Shown: positions 7,290 through 13,656 of the stretch, one piece after another
How positions within the stretch are numbered: the stretch's first letter is position 1
Layout: each line of letters starts with the position of its first letter
Origin: Streptosporangiaceae bacterium
Lineage (GTDB): Bacteria; Actinomycetota; Actinomycetes; Streptosporangiales; Streptosporangiaceae
Length of the DNA: 14,770 bases
NCBI GenBank assembly: GCA_030045295.1
Contig: JASIGD010000215.1
Location: 1 to 14,770 of the forward strand
Reading direction: 5' to 3'
Translations under genes and position numbers: made by a program
The notes under the pieces: model-generated
What the model saw: only the letters and a program-made list of their open reading frames with translations
What the model was told of the DNA's origin: nothing
The model's database searches: none

Positions 7290-8258
7290 ATGGAAGCGAA
7301 GCTGCGCGATAACGCGGACCCGTCACCGCCCCGACGCGGGTCACGCCGCTGGCTGGCGGCGGCCGGAGCCGTGCTCATCGTGGCGTGCCTGGTGCCGCCG
7401 ATCGGCGTTCTCGCGCGGCGGTACCTGTTCGTCGAGTCGATCCAGTTCTGCGTGTTCGCCATGGCCGGCCCGGCCCTCATCGTGCTTGGAGCGCCCTGGC
7501 GCACCCTTCGCCTGTCAACCGGCGAGGCCCGTCTCGTCGACCGGCTGGCCGGTGCACGGCGGCGTCGGCCGCAGATCATCTGGGCGCTGGGTTACCTGAT
7601 CGCGTGGGTCGTGATCTGCCTGTTCTGGAGGCTGCTGCCCATTCTCGACGCGCTGGCCCGCCACCCCGCCCTGGTCGCGGCGGAGGCGATCACGCTGTGC
7701 GCCGCCGGAATCGGGCTCTGGCTAGAGCTGGTGACCTCGCCGCCGCTCGAGCCGCGGCTCACGCGTGCGCAGCGCGGGCTGATCGCGACGCTGGCCATGT
7801 GGTCCATCTGGGTTGCCGCCTACCTACTGGGATTCGCGGGCCATCCCGTGGTGCCCGCCTACGACCCGCCGGGCGGTCACCTGACCCCGGTCGACGACCA
7901 GGAGATCACGGCCTTCGTGATGTGGGCCGTGGCCGCCGCCTCGTTCATCCCGGTCATCGCCGTGGCGTTGCTCGCCTGGACGAAAGACGATGCCGCGCCC
8001 GCGGAACCCGCCGACGCGACGCCGTATCCCCGCGTCCGGGGCTGGGGAAGACCGGCGCGCGACTCCCGCGCCGCGCCACCAGGCCTGACAGACGCGTCAA
8101 CCGGGGCTGGCGCCGCACCCGGGGCTGCGCCTGACCCGATCCTGGCCAGCGGCTCTCAGCCGGGCAGGCCCGGAGGCGCCACGTCGGCGGACAGCGACTT
8201 ACTGGCCGCGTCGATCATGCCGTCGATCGTGGCGCGCTCCCCGTCGAGCACGCGCTGA
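7290..8258 (+). CDS. CtaG-like (caa3-type) cytochrome c oxidase assembly protein
   Basis: This is a 322-residue membrane protein with six clear helices (about 21-42, 50-69, 95-115, 125-147, 164-184, 206-230). FAMAGPALIVLGAPW (56-70) matches the 'a.PllvlGaP' helix of the caa3 CtaG family, and DQEITAFVMW (203-212) matches its 'DQ.lgg.iMW' motif. Family members aid assembly or copper loading of aa3/caa3 oxidases. The His residues often found before the 'PllvlG' helix are not present here (VESIQFCVF), so the copper role may differ. A low-complexity Ala/Pro/Gly tail (about 232-322) has no obvious function. ATG 7290 was chosen over in-frame GTG 7182 because the helix set begins cleanly and a -10-like TAGCTT lies 8 nt upstream. 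The last 103 bp overlap the convergent gene. Family identity is likely, not certain. Confidence 0.7.
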   Translation: MEAKLRDNADPSPPRRGSRRWLAAAGAVLIVACLVPPIGVLARRYLFVESIQFCVFAMAGPALIVLGAPWRTLRLSTGEARLVDRLAGARRRRPQIIWALGYLIAWVVICLFWRLLPILDALARHPALVAAEAITLCAAGIGLWLELVTSPPLEPRLTRAQRGLIATLAMWSIWVAAYLLGFAGHPVVPAYDPPGGHLTPVDDQEITAFVMWAVAAASFIPVIAVALLAWTKDDAAPAEPADATPYPRVRGWGRPARDSRAAPPGLTDASTGAGAAPGAAPDPILASGSQPGRPGGATSADSDLLAASIMPSIVARSPSSTR

Positions 8259-8776
8259 TCACGGTGCAGCTGCGCGGTGGCGAGGCGGACCGCTGACGGC
8301 GTGCGCGCGAGCAGCAGCGTGGCGACGTCGGTCTGCACCCGCTGGGCGTCCGGGAACCCCCAGGTGACCAGATCGTTCACGGTCGTGTCCAGATGGAACG
8401 AGAACAGCGACTCGGGGACCTGGTACTGGACGAGGTCGTCCATGGGCATGCTGTTAGCCGGGGAACAGTTCGCCGCGCCCGTGACGGCGATGCTGACCGC
8501 GGTCTTGGTGTCATGGCTGGCCCCGGACTGGATCTCCTGCAGCGCGGTCAGCGACTCGCTGACGCCGCCGGCGCACGATTCGATGTCGGACTTCATCTCC
8601 TGCACTACTCCGCGCAGGTCGGATGCGCGTTCGGAGGTGGACGGATGATGGGGGATCGCAACCAGCGTCATCCCGACGACCAGTACCCCAGCCCCCGCGA
8701 GCATCCACCGCGGAGTGCGCAGCACTGGCCAGCCCGAAAGCCGCCTGGGTCCGTCCCCGGTCGGTGCTGCCGTCAT
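8156..8776 (-). CDS. Exported, single-helix-anchored protein with two cysteines, function unknown
   Basis: This 206-residue protein has a short cytoplasmic N-terminus, one membrane helix (about 24-41) and an extracytoplasmic domain with exactly two cysteines (Cys68 in ESCAGGVSESL, Cys104 in GAANCSPAN), likely a disulfide. The domain appears helical, with MDDLVQYQVPESL and WGFPDAQRVQTDV as distinctive segments. I do not recognise a characterised family. ATG 8776 was chosen because GGAGGA (minus strand, 8786-8781) lies 4 nt upstream of it. In-frame ATGs at 8842 and 8839 would add 22 or 21 Arg/Ala-rich residues without comparable ribosome-binding sites. It converges on and overlaps the CtaG-like gene by 103 bp at the 3' ends. 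TATGAT on the minus strand (8843-8838) could be its -10. Confidence 0.65.
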   Translation of the reverse strand: MTAAPTGDGPRRLSGWPVLRTPRWMLAGAGVLVVGMTLVAIPHHPSTSERASDLRGVVQEMKSDIESCAGGVSESLTALQEIQSGASHDTKTAVSIAVTGAANCSPANSMPMDDLVQYQVPESLFSFHLDTTVNDLVTWGFPDAQRVQTDVATLLLARTPSAVRLATAQLHRDQRVLDGERATIDGMIDAASKSLSADVAPPGLPG

Positions 8777-8780
8777 CGGT

Positions 8781-8786
8781 TCCTCC
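8781..8786 (-). promoter_or_regulatory. Strong ribosome-binding site GGAGGA that decides the start at 8776
   Basis: On the minus strand GGAGGA-ACCG-ATG gives a near-perfect Shine-Dalgarno sequence 4 nt before the ATG. It is the reason for preferring 8776 over the upstream in-frame ATG codons. Confidence 0.6.
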
Positions 8787-8922
8787 AGGGCCGGCCGACC
8801 ACGGGTACCGCACTGGGTGGCCGCCCGGTCCGCCGCCATCATAAAGGTGTTTTCCGCAGCGCGGACGCCGGCCGCTCCGGCCCGCCGGGGCCACGGTGAC
8901 GGCAGATCCCTGCTGCAAACGG

Positions 8923-8951
8923 TTGTTCCTCGCCTTCAAGGTCGGTAAGGT
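8923..8951 (+). promoter_or_regulatory. Candidate promoter TTGTTC-N17-TAAGGT for the oxidase operon
   Basis: TTGTTC at 8923-8928 and TAAGGT at 8946-8951 are separated by exactly 17 nt and match the primary-sigma -35 and TAnnnT -10 patterns. It is the best plus-strand promoter in the 403-bp gap before the oxidase operon. It would give a long 5' leader of roughly 220 nt before the GTG at 9180, and that leader contains several inverted repeats. Confidence 0.45.
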
Positions 8952-8955
8952 ACCC

Positions 8956-9034
8956 GAACTGTGAGTCATCGTCGCAGTTCAGGACCATAACTTGGTCGGC
9001 CTCCGGCGAAGCGGAGACATGACAATTTGGTCAT
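8956..9034. promoter_or_regulatory. Cluster of four inverted repeats directly downstream of the candidate oxidase promoter
   Basis: Four dyads follow one another: GAACTG/CAGTTC (8956-8961, 8975-8980), GACC/GGTC (8983-8986, 8994-8997), CTCCG/CGGAG (9001-9005, 9012-9016) and ATGAC/GTCAT (9019-9023, 9030-9034). The second and fourth share an imperfect direct repeat, AAyTTGGTC, starting at 8989 and 9024, 35 bp apart. The first begins 5 bp after the candidate -10, so a protein bound there would overlap the transcription start. These are candidate operators; no known consensus was recognised. Confidence 0.4.
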
Positions 9035-9045
9035 CTGAGATCACA

Positions 9046-9088
9046 GAGGTTGCCTCGGGCCACCGGTCGATTCGATGATCGACCCGAG
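9046..9088 (+). promoter_or_regulatory. Leader hairpin with a competing small stem upstream of the oxidase operon
   Basis: CTCGGG (9054-9059) can pair with CCCGAG (9083-9088), and TCGAT (9067-9071) with ATCGA (9078-9082), making an 11-bp hairpin with a 7-nt bulge on the 5' side and a 6-nt loop. A smaller stem, GAGG-ttg-CCTC (9046-9056), uses part of the same left arm and so excludes the outer stem. No T-tract follows, so it is not a standard intrinsic terminator. It may be an mRNA-stability or regulatory structure, or the perfect dyad GTCGAT/ATCGAC (9066-9083) may bind protein. Confidence 0.4.
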
Positions 9089-9179
9089 CAGGCATCAAAC
9101 CGGCTGGGCCGCGACGTCTACCGCACGGCCGGTCCCCTGCGTTCAGCCTTGCGCTCAGAAGAAGCGAGGTGGTGATCGA

Positions 9180-9911
9180 GTGTCCGTGCCTGCCCGAGCG
9201 GCGGCTTTGATCGTGGCCTTCCTCCTCGTGGTCGGGTTGGGGGTGTTCGTTGCCTACTACTACATAGGCTCGGCGACAACCCAGCTGACCACTGTTCACT
9301 ACGCCGCCTCCCGCGGCACGGTCCACGTGGTTCTTCAGGAAGACCCGCAGAACAACACCGCGACCAGGCCGGACTGGGTGAGTTATTACACCCAGGACCC
9401 GACGAGCAAGCAGTGGATCCACACGACGCTGTTCTCGGTGCCGGCCAACACGAGGGTTGACGTAACCATCTACGGCTACGACGGCTGCACGCCGCTGCGG
9501 AACAATTACTGGAGCAAGGTCCAGGGCACCCTTGGCGACACCGTGACCGTGCAGCAGTTCGACAAGAACAACCATCCCATCGGGGGACCGAAGACGACGG
9601 GATTGATCAACTCGTGGTCGGACTGCAACGTGGGGCACACGTTCGCCATCCCGGACCTGGGGGTGTTCGTGCCGGTCGCCTCGCCCAACGCGGAGAACTC
9701 GGTGAACAACCTGTGTAGCTCGTCGCCGTGCACGCCCACCTCGGGTGGCGCGTACTCGCTGGAGACGTTCAGCTTCATGTCTCCGGCCCAGACCGGCCCG
9801 TACCGCTGGCAGTGCCTCATCCCGTGCGGCGGCGGATTCCTCCACGGTAACGGCGGTCCGATGCAGACCCTCGGCTGGATGACGGGCTTCATGTACGTGG
9901 ACGCGACATGA
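9180..9911 (+). CDS. Membrane-anchored cupredoxin-like protein of the oxidase operon
   Basis: This 243-residue protein has one N-terminal helix (about 7-30) and a beta-rich extracytoplasmic domain. Cupredoxin features are His153 in GHTFAIPDLGV, the usual first copper His, and a C-terminal ligand loop containing Cys212, Cys216, His222 and Met228. The loop reads C-x3-C-x5-H-x5-M, resembling but not equal to the CuA loop of subunit II (C-x3-C-x3-H-x2-M) and longer than the usual blue-copper loop. Four more cysteines (103, 149, 179, 184) could form disulfides. It may donate electrons to subunit II, deliver copper, or act as an extra subunit. GTG 9180 was chosen because AGGTGG lies 7 nt upstream; in-frame ATG 9075 adds an unlikely segment covering the leader hairpin. 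Its stop overlaps the subunit II start as ATGA, which ties it to the oxidase. Confidence 0.7.
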   Translation: MSVPARAAALIVAFLLVVGLGVFVAYYYIGSATTQLTTVHYAASRGTVHVVLQEDPQNNTATRPDWVSYYTQDPTSKQWIHTTLFSVPANTRVDVTIYGYDGCTPLRNNYWSKVQGTLGDTVTVQQFDKNNHPIGGPKTTGLINSWSDCNVGHTFAIPDLGVFVPVASPNAENSVNNLCSSSPCTPTSGGAYSLETFSFMSPAQTGPYRWQCLIPCGGGFLHGNGGPMQTLGWMTGFMYVDAT

Positions 9912-10894
9912 CAGCGGCCGACACCCCAGCGGAAGTCGGCGGAGACGCCAAGGCTGAGCCGCCGCACGGTTGGCGCTTGTTCTTCATCTGGCTCATCCTG
10001 TCCCTCGCCGCCAGCCTGGTCATCTGGTTCGCCTGGAAGCCCCACCTGCCGCCCGGCGACATGTCGAGCTCGGCCAGGCACCAGCAGTTCGACATCGCGG
10101 TGCTGGCGGTGGCCGGCGCTCCGGTCGTCATCGGCGTGGTGCTCTACTTCATCTACGCGATCGTGGTCTGGCGGGCCAAGCCCGGCGACGACAGCGACGG
10201 CGCCCCGATCCACGGCAACACCGCCGTCCAGGCGACCTGGATCATCGGAACCTCGGCGATAGTGCTGTTCCTGGCGGTGTTCGGCACGGTCGAGCTCATC
10301 GGGCCGGCCGGCGCGGGCGCCGGCGAGGGCCCGTCGCCGATCTGGACGCTGGCCGGGACCAACTCGGCCACCTGGACTCCCGGTAACAACCACATCCTGC
10401 AGGTCCAGGTGATCGGCCAGCAGTGGGTGTGGACCTACCGGTACCCGCAGTTCGGCGGGTTCGAATCGACGGTGCTGGACCTGCCGATCAACACGCCGGT
10501 GGAGTTCCACGTCACGTCGCTGGACGTGATCCACAGCTTCTGGGCCTACAAGCTCGGCGTGAAGGCCGACGCCAACCCGATGGTGGACAACGTGGCCTTC
10601 ACCACGCCGGAAGCGCTCGGCGGGTTCGAGGTCCGGTGCAACGAGCTGTGCGGCATCTGGCACGGCGCCATGTACAACTCCGGGCAGGTCATGACCCAGT
10701 CCGGGTTCGAGACCTGGGCCACCGGCGTGCGGGCCAAGGAGCAGGCATCCGGGGTGCTTGCCGCGCTGCCTCCGTTCGCGTTGACCTACGACCCGACCGT
10801 GATCCCGCAGCTCGGCAAGAACCTGGTCAAGATAGTCGGCGTCACCGGTGCCGCGGGCTACTTCTACGGACCCAGCAACCCGGTGCAGCCATGA
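9908..10894 (+). CDS. Cytochrome c oxidase subunit II with complete CuA site
   Basis: This 328-residue protein receives electrons from cytochrome c or a cupredoxin at the dinuclear CuA centre and passes them to subunit I. All CuA ligands are present: His209 (VIHSFW), Cys244, Glu246 (backbone ligand and Mg-site residue), Cys248, His252 and Met255 in CNELCGIWHGAM. The aromatic electron-entry stretch QQWVWTYRYP is at 171-180. Three hydrophobic segments precede the soluble domain (about 24-43, 66-88, 108-132); the usual number is two, so the first may be an uncleaved extra helix. There is no lipobox and no fused cytochrome c domain. A C-terminal extension of about 60 residues follows the CuA loop. 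The ATG overlaps the cupredoxin stop (ATGA). Confidence 0.92.
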   Translation: MTAADTPAEVGGDAKAEPPHGWRLFFIWLILSLAASLVIWFAWKPHLPPGDMSSSARHQQFDIAVLAVAGAPVVIGVVLYFIYAIVVWRAKPGDDSDGAPIHGNTAVQATWIIGTSAIVLFLAVFGTVELIGPAGAGAGEGPSPIWTLAGTNSATWTPGNNHILQVQVIGQQWVWTYRYPQFGGFESTVLDLPINTPVEFHVTSLDVIHSFWAYKLGVKADANPMVDNVAFTTPEALGGFEVRCNELCGIWHGAMYNSGQVMTQSGFETWATGVRAKEQASGVLAALPPFALTYDPTVIPQLGKNLVKIVGVTGAAGYFYGPSNPVQP

Positions 10895-10956
10895 GGCGCT
10901 TCCCGCCGCAGAGTGCGGCGCACGTTCTGTCCGCCATGACGTCGGCGAAGGAGTGA
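10891..10956 (+). CDS. Possible 21-residue linker ORF between subunits II and I
   Basis: ATG at 10891 overlaps the subunit II stop as ATGA, and the frame runs 21 codons (MRRFPPQSAAHVLSAMTSAKE) to a TGA that ends 3 nt before the subunit I ATG. The subunit I Shine-Dalgarno AAGGAG lies inside its last two codons. Ribosomes finishing subunit II could re-initiate here and be carried to subunit I, making it a coupling ORF. The frame is also open upstream inside subunit II as a shadow, so its openness alone is weak evidence. The peptide itself has no recognisable domain. Confidence 0.3.
   Translation: MRRFPPQSAAHVLSAMTSAKE
10904..10920 (+). promoter_or_regulatory. GC hairpin between subunits II and I
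   Basis: CGCCGC (10904-10909) and GCGGCG (10915-10920) form a perfect six-base-pair stem with loop AGAGT. There is no T-tract, so termination is unlikely. Candidate roles are attenuation of ribosome flow, protection of an mRNA end, or chance in GC-rich DNA. Confidence 0.35.
10948..10953 (+). promoter_or_regulatory. Ribosome-binding site AAGGAG of subunit I
   Basis: AAGGAG lies 6 nt before the ATG at 10960, the best Shine-Dalgarno in the operon, and fixes the start of subunit I. That in turn shows the two extra N-terminal helices belong to the protein. Confidence 0.6.
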
Positions 10957-10959
10957 CGG

Positions 10960-12939
10960 ATGGCTATCGAGGTCCAGCCTGAGCGAGCAGAACCCACGGG
11001 CCGTGGTCCCGAGGTCCCGGCCGCCGGGCGGCCCTGGTGGCTGCGCCCGGGCGTGCACACCGGCGTGATCGGCGCCGTGATCGGCTACTTCTTGGGTCAC
11101 TGGCTCGGCAACTTCCTCGGCGGCGGGTACGCCCGCAGTGCCCTGGCCGACACGAACGACGTGGCGATCGTGCTCGGGTACGTCTTCGGGATAATTGGCT
11201 GGCTGGCCGGGCTCGGCGTGTTCAACGACCTGCTCGGGCTGATGGTGGGCAGGCCGCTGCCCGAGGAGCCCAGGCTGTACGGCGCGGAAGACCCCGGCCT
11301 GGCCAAGTACTTCAGGTACACGCTCGACCACAAGGTGGTGGGGATCCAGTACCTGTTCGGGATGATCGGGTACTTCCTCACCGGCGGACTGTTCGCGATG
11401 GCCATCAGGACCGAGCTGCTGTCGCCGACCTACCACATCATCGGCCCCGAACAGTACCTGATGGTGGTCGGCGAGCACGGCACGATGATGATGATGATGA
11501 TGTCCTCGGTCATCCTGGGGCCGTTCGGCCAGTACTTCGGCCCGCTGCTCATCGGCTCGAAGCGGGTCGCGTTCCCGCGGCTGGAGGCGCTCGGCTTCTG
11601 GCTCACCCCGGCCGCATACGTGATCTTGTTGTCCGCCGTCCTGATGGGCGGGTTCCCCACCGGCTGGACCGGCTACGAGCCGCTGGCCACGCAGGCCACG
11701 CAGGGCATGGACGCGTACTTCGTCGCGTTCGGCCTGATGGGCATCTCGATGATCCTGGCCGGCTTCAACATGATCGTCACGGTCATCAACTACCGCGCGC
11801 CCGGCATGCGCTGGGGCCGGCTGCCGGTGTTCGTCTGGTCGATGTTCACGGTGTCGTTCCTGCAGGTGCTGGCGGTTCCGGTGCTGGTCGGCGCCTGTTA
11901 CATGGGCCTGACTGACCGGACCTTCCAGACCGCGTTCTTCACCAACCAGCTCGGCGGCTCCAGCTACCTCTGGCAGAACCTGTTCTGGTTCTTCGGCCAT
12001 CCCGAGGTGTACATCCTGGCCTTGCCCGGCTTCGGCGTGATCTCCGAGATCGTCTCGGTGTTCTGCCGCAAGCCGCTGTTCGGCTACAAGGTCATGGTGG
12101 CCGGGATGTTCGGCGTGGCCATCCTCAGCTGGTTCGTCTGGCAGCACCACCTGTTCGACAGCGGGATCAACCCGGACATGCGGCCGCTGTTCATGCTGAC
12201 CACCGAGCTGATCTCGATCCCGACCGGGTTCATCTTCCTGGTCGGCATGGGGACGTTCTGGAAGGCGAAAATCAGGTTCACCATTCCGATGCTGTTCGCG
12301 CTGGCCTTCTACTTCAACTTCCTGCTGGGCGGGATCAGCGGCGTGTTCCTGTCCGACGTCCCCGCGGACACCACCGAGCACGGTTCCTTCTTCGTCATGG
12401 CGCACTTCCACTACACGATCATGGGCGGCCTGATCTTCGCGTTCTTCGGCGGCATCTACTACTGGCTGCCGAAGATGTTCGGAATCAAGCTCAACGAGAC
12501 GCTGGGCAAGATCCACTTCTGGACCATGTTCATCTTCTTCAACTCCACCTTCCTGCCTTTGTTCGCGCTCGGCATGGCGGGCATGCCGCGCCGGGTGTTC
12601 GAGTACGCGCGGAACCTGGAGACGCTCAACGACTGGGTGTCGATCTCCGCCTTCCTGCTGGGCGGCTCGATCCTCATCTTCCTGATCAACTTCGTCATGT
12701 CGATGCTGTTCTGGCGGGAGCGCGAGGTCGGCAACCCGTGGCGGGCGCGCAGCCTTGAGTGGCAGCTGTCCACGCCGCCGCCGCCGGAGAACTTCAAGCG
12801 GGTGCCGGTGATCTTGTCCAGCCCCTACGATTACGGCAACCCGGACGCCTTGCCGGTGGCCGACCTGAACCCGCCGCTCGGCGTGGTCGGATCCGCCTAC
12901 TCAGGAGCAGGGGCCCGAGCGGCTGGAGTGGAGGCGTAG
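10960..12939 (+). CDS. Divergent heme-copper oxidase subunit I with altered proton-channel residues
   Basis: This 659-residue catalytic subunit has two extra helices (about 33-54, 66-95) before the conserved core that starts near YFRYTLDHKVVG. Catalytic residues are present: low-spin heme ligand His173 (EHG), CuB ligands His347 and His396-His397, Tyr351 and Glu349 in GHPEVY, heme ligands His482 and His484 (AHFHY), Arg544-Arg545. From His347 to Arg545 the spacing equals that of Rhodobacter subunit I as I recall its numbering. On that alignment the K-channel Lys is Ile425 (PTGFIF), the Mg-site Asp is Gly475, the D-channel entry Asp is Arg202 (IGSKRVAFP), and two D-channel Asn are Gln191 and Glu209; a third Asn is kept as Asn270. 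Met176-181 form a six-Met run. GHPEVY places it near A1-type oxidases. Identity as an oxidase-superfamily subunit I is secure; oxygen versus another substrate is not settled by sequence. Confidence 0.93.
   Translation: MAIEVQPERAEPTGRGPEVPAAGRPWWLRPGVHTGVIGAVIGYFLGHWLGNFLGGGYARSALADTNDVAIVLGYVFGIIGWLAGLGVFNDLLGLMVGRPLPEEPRLYGAEDPGLAKYFRYTLDHKVVGIQYLFGMIGYFLTGGLFAMAIRTELLSPTYHIIGPEQYLMVVGEHGTMMMMMMSSVILGPFGQYFGPLLIGSKRVAFPRLEALGFWLTPAAYVILLSAVLMGGFPTGWTGYEPLATQATQGMDAYFVAFGLMGISMILAGFNMIVTVINYRAPGMRWGRLPVFVWSMFTVSFLQVLAVPVLVGACYMGLTDRTFQTAFFTNQLGGSSYLWQNLFWFFGHPEVYILALPGFGVISEIVSVFCRKPLFGYKVMVAGMFGVAILSWFVWQHHLFDSGINPDMRPLFMLTTELISIPTGFIFLVGMGTFWKAKIRFTIPMLFALAFYFNFLLGGISGVFLSDVPADTTEHGSFFVMAHFHYTIMGGLIFAFFGGIYYWLPKMFGIKLNETLGKIHFWTMFIFFNSTFLPLFALGMAGMPRRVFEYARNLETLNDWVSISAFLLGGSILIFLINFVMSMLFWREREVGNPWRARSLEWQLSTPPPPENFKRVPVILSSPYDYGNPDALPVADLNPPLGVVGSAYSGAGARAAGVEA
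11485..11502 (+). repeat. Six tandem ATG codons inside subunit I
   Basis: Six uninterrupted ATG triplets encode Met176-Met181, two residues after the low-spin heme ligand His173. It is a short trinucleotide repeat, so slippage could change the Met count in steps of one without breaking the frame. Confidence 0.85.
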
Positions 12940-12942
12940 GCC

Positions 12943-13620
12943 ATGGCTGAGGCTGACATGTCGGCGTTCACGCCGGCCGAGACGGAAGCCGCGCGGGCGG
13001 CCGAGGAGGAGGGCTTCTACCACGAGGCGGGGATCAACGCGGCCTGGACGGGTTCCCGGCTGGCGATCGGCGGGCTGGTGTTCCTGTACGCCTGCTTCGC
13101 GTTCGCCTACTTCTACCTGCGGTCACTGAACTCCGCGGGCCGGTGGGCCAACACCGACTTCCGCGGGCCGTCGACGTTGCTCGGCACGATCATCATGCTG
13201 GCCATGCTGACCAGCGCCTTCGTGAACTACTACGGACTCCAGCGGATCAAGTCCGGGCACAAGGTGGTCTGGCAAGCCTGCGGGGTGGCGGCCATGCTCC
13301 TCGGGCTCGGCGCGGTCGTGCTGCAGCTCATCGAGCTCATCCACTTGCCGTTCCCGCCGGGCAGTTCGGGCTACGCGAGCGTCTTCACCGGCTTCTACCC
13401 GGTGTTCGTGGTGACGCTGGTGGGGGGGCTGATCTGGCTGGAGATCCTGCTGGTCGGGTCCCACTCCATCCCGGCCATATCGTTCGTGGAGCAGCCGCCG
13501 ACGTTTGCCGAGGTCCGCAAGGTGCAACGGTTCCAGGCGTCGCTGAGCAGTTTCACGACGGTCTGGACCTTTATGGCCCTGATGGCGCTGCTGTTCTGGT
13601 TCCTGTTCTACGCTTTGTAG
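12943..13620 (+). CDS. Cytochrome c oxidase subunit III
   Basis: This 225-residue protein has five hydrophobic helices (about 37-59, 77-97, 110-131, 146-172, 203-224), the short five-helix bacterial form of subunit III. Glu131 in QLIELIH corresponds to the conserved buried Glu near the entrance to the oxygen/D-path region, and SGYASVFTGF matches the 'YGSvFF..tGfH' helix. The His pair usual in that helix (GFHGLHV) is replaced here by Tyr152 and Phe155 (GFYPVFV). The ATG lies 3 nt after the subunit I stop, with GGAGG 8 nt upstream, so translation is probably coupled. Family identity rests on position, length, helix pattern and these partial motifs. Confidence 0.85.
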   Translation: MAEADMSAFTPAETEAARAAEEEGFYHEAGINAAWTGSRLAIGGLVFLYACFAFAYFYLRSLNSAGRWANTDFRGPSTLLGTIIMLAMLTSAFVNYYGLQRIKSGHKVVWQACGVAAMLLGLGAVVLQLIELIHLPFPPGSSGYASVFTGFYPVFVVTLVGGLIWLEILLVGSHSIPAISFVEQPPTFAEVRKVQRFQASLSSFTTVWTFMALMALLFWFLFYAL

Positions 13621-13656
13621 TACGCAGCGGCCCGAAACGAAGAAAGGGAATGCGCG

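Noticed and set aside
8511..8969. 152-codon minus-strand frame covering part of the oxidase leader
   Set aside because: It overlaps the better-supported exported-protein gene, which has a GGAGGA site, and has no recognisable features.
9054..9088. Intrinsic terminator in the oxidase leader
   Set aside because: The hairpin has no following T-tract and a bulged stem; a regulatory or DNA-binding role fits better.
10691..10959. Possible frameshift in subunit II because the frame behind its end is open
   Set aside because: Subunit II has all CuA ligands and a full-length tail with a proper stop, so the neighbouring open frame is a shadow apart from the short ATGA-linked segment.
10864..12516. 550-codon open frame on the minus strand opposite subunit I
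   Set aside because: The translation is rich in His, Asp, Glu, Gln and Arg without any fold pattern, as expected for the antisense of a GC-rich membrane-protein gene. Subunit I is unmistakable on the plus strand.
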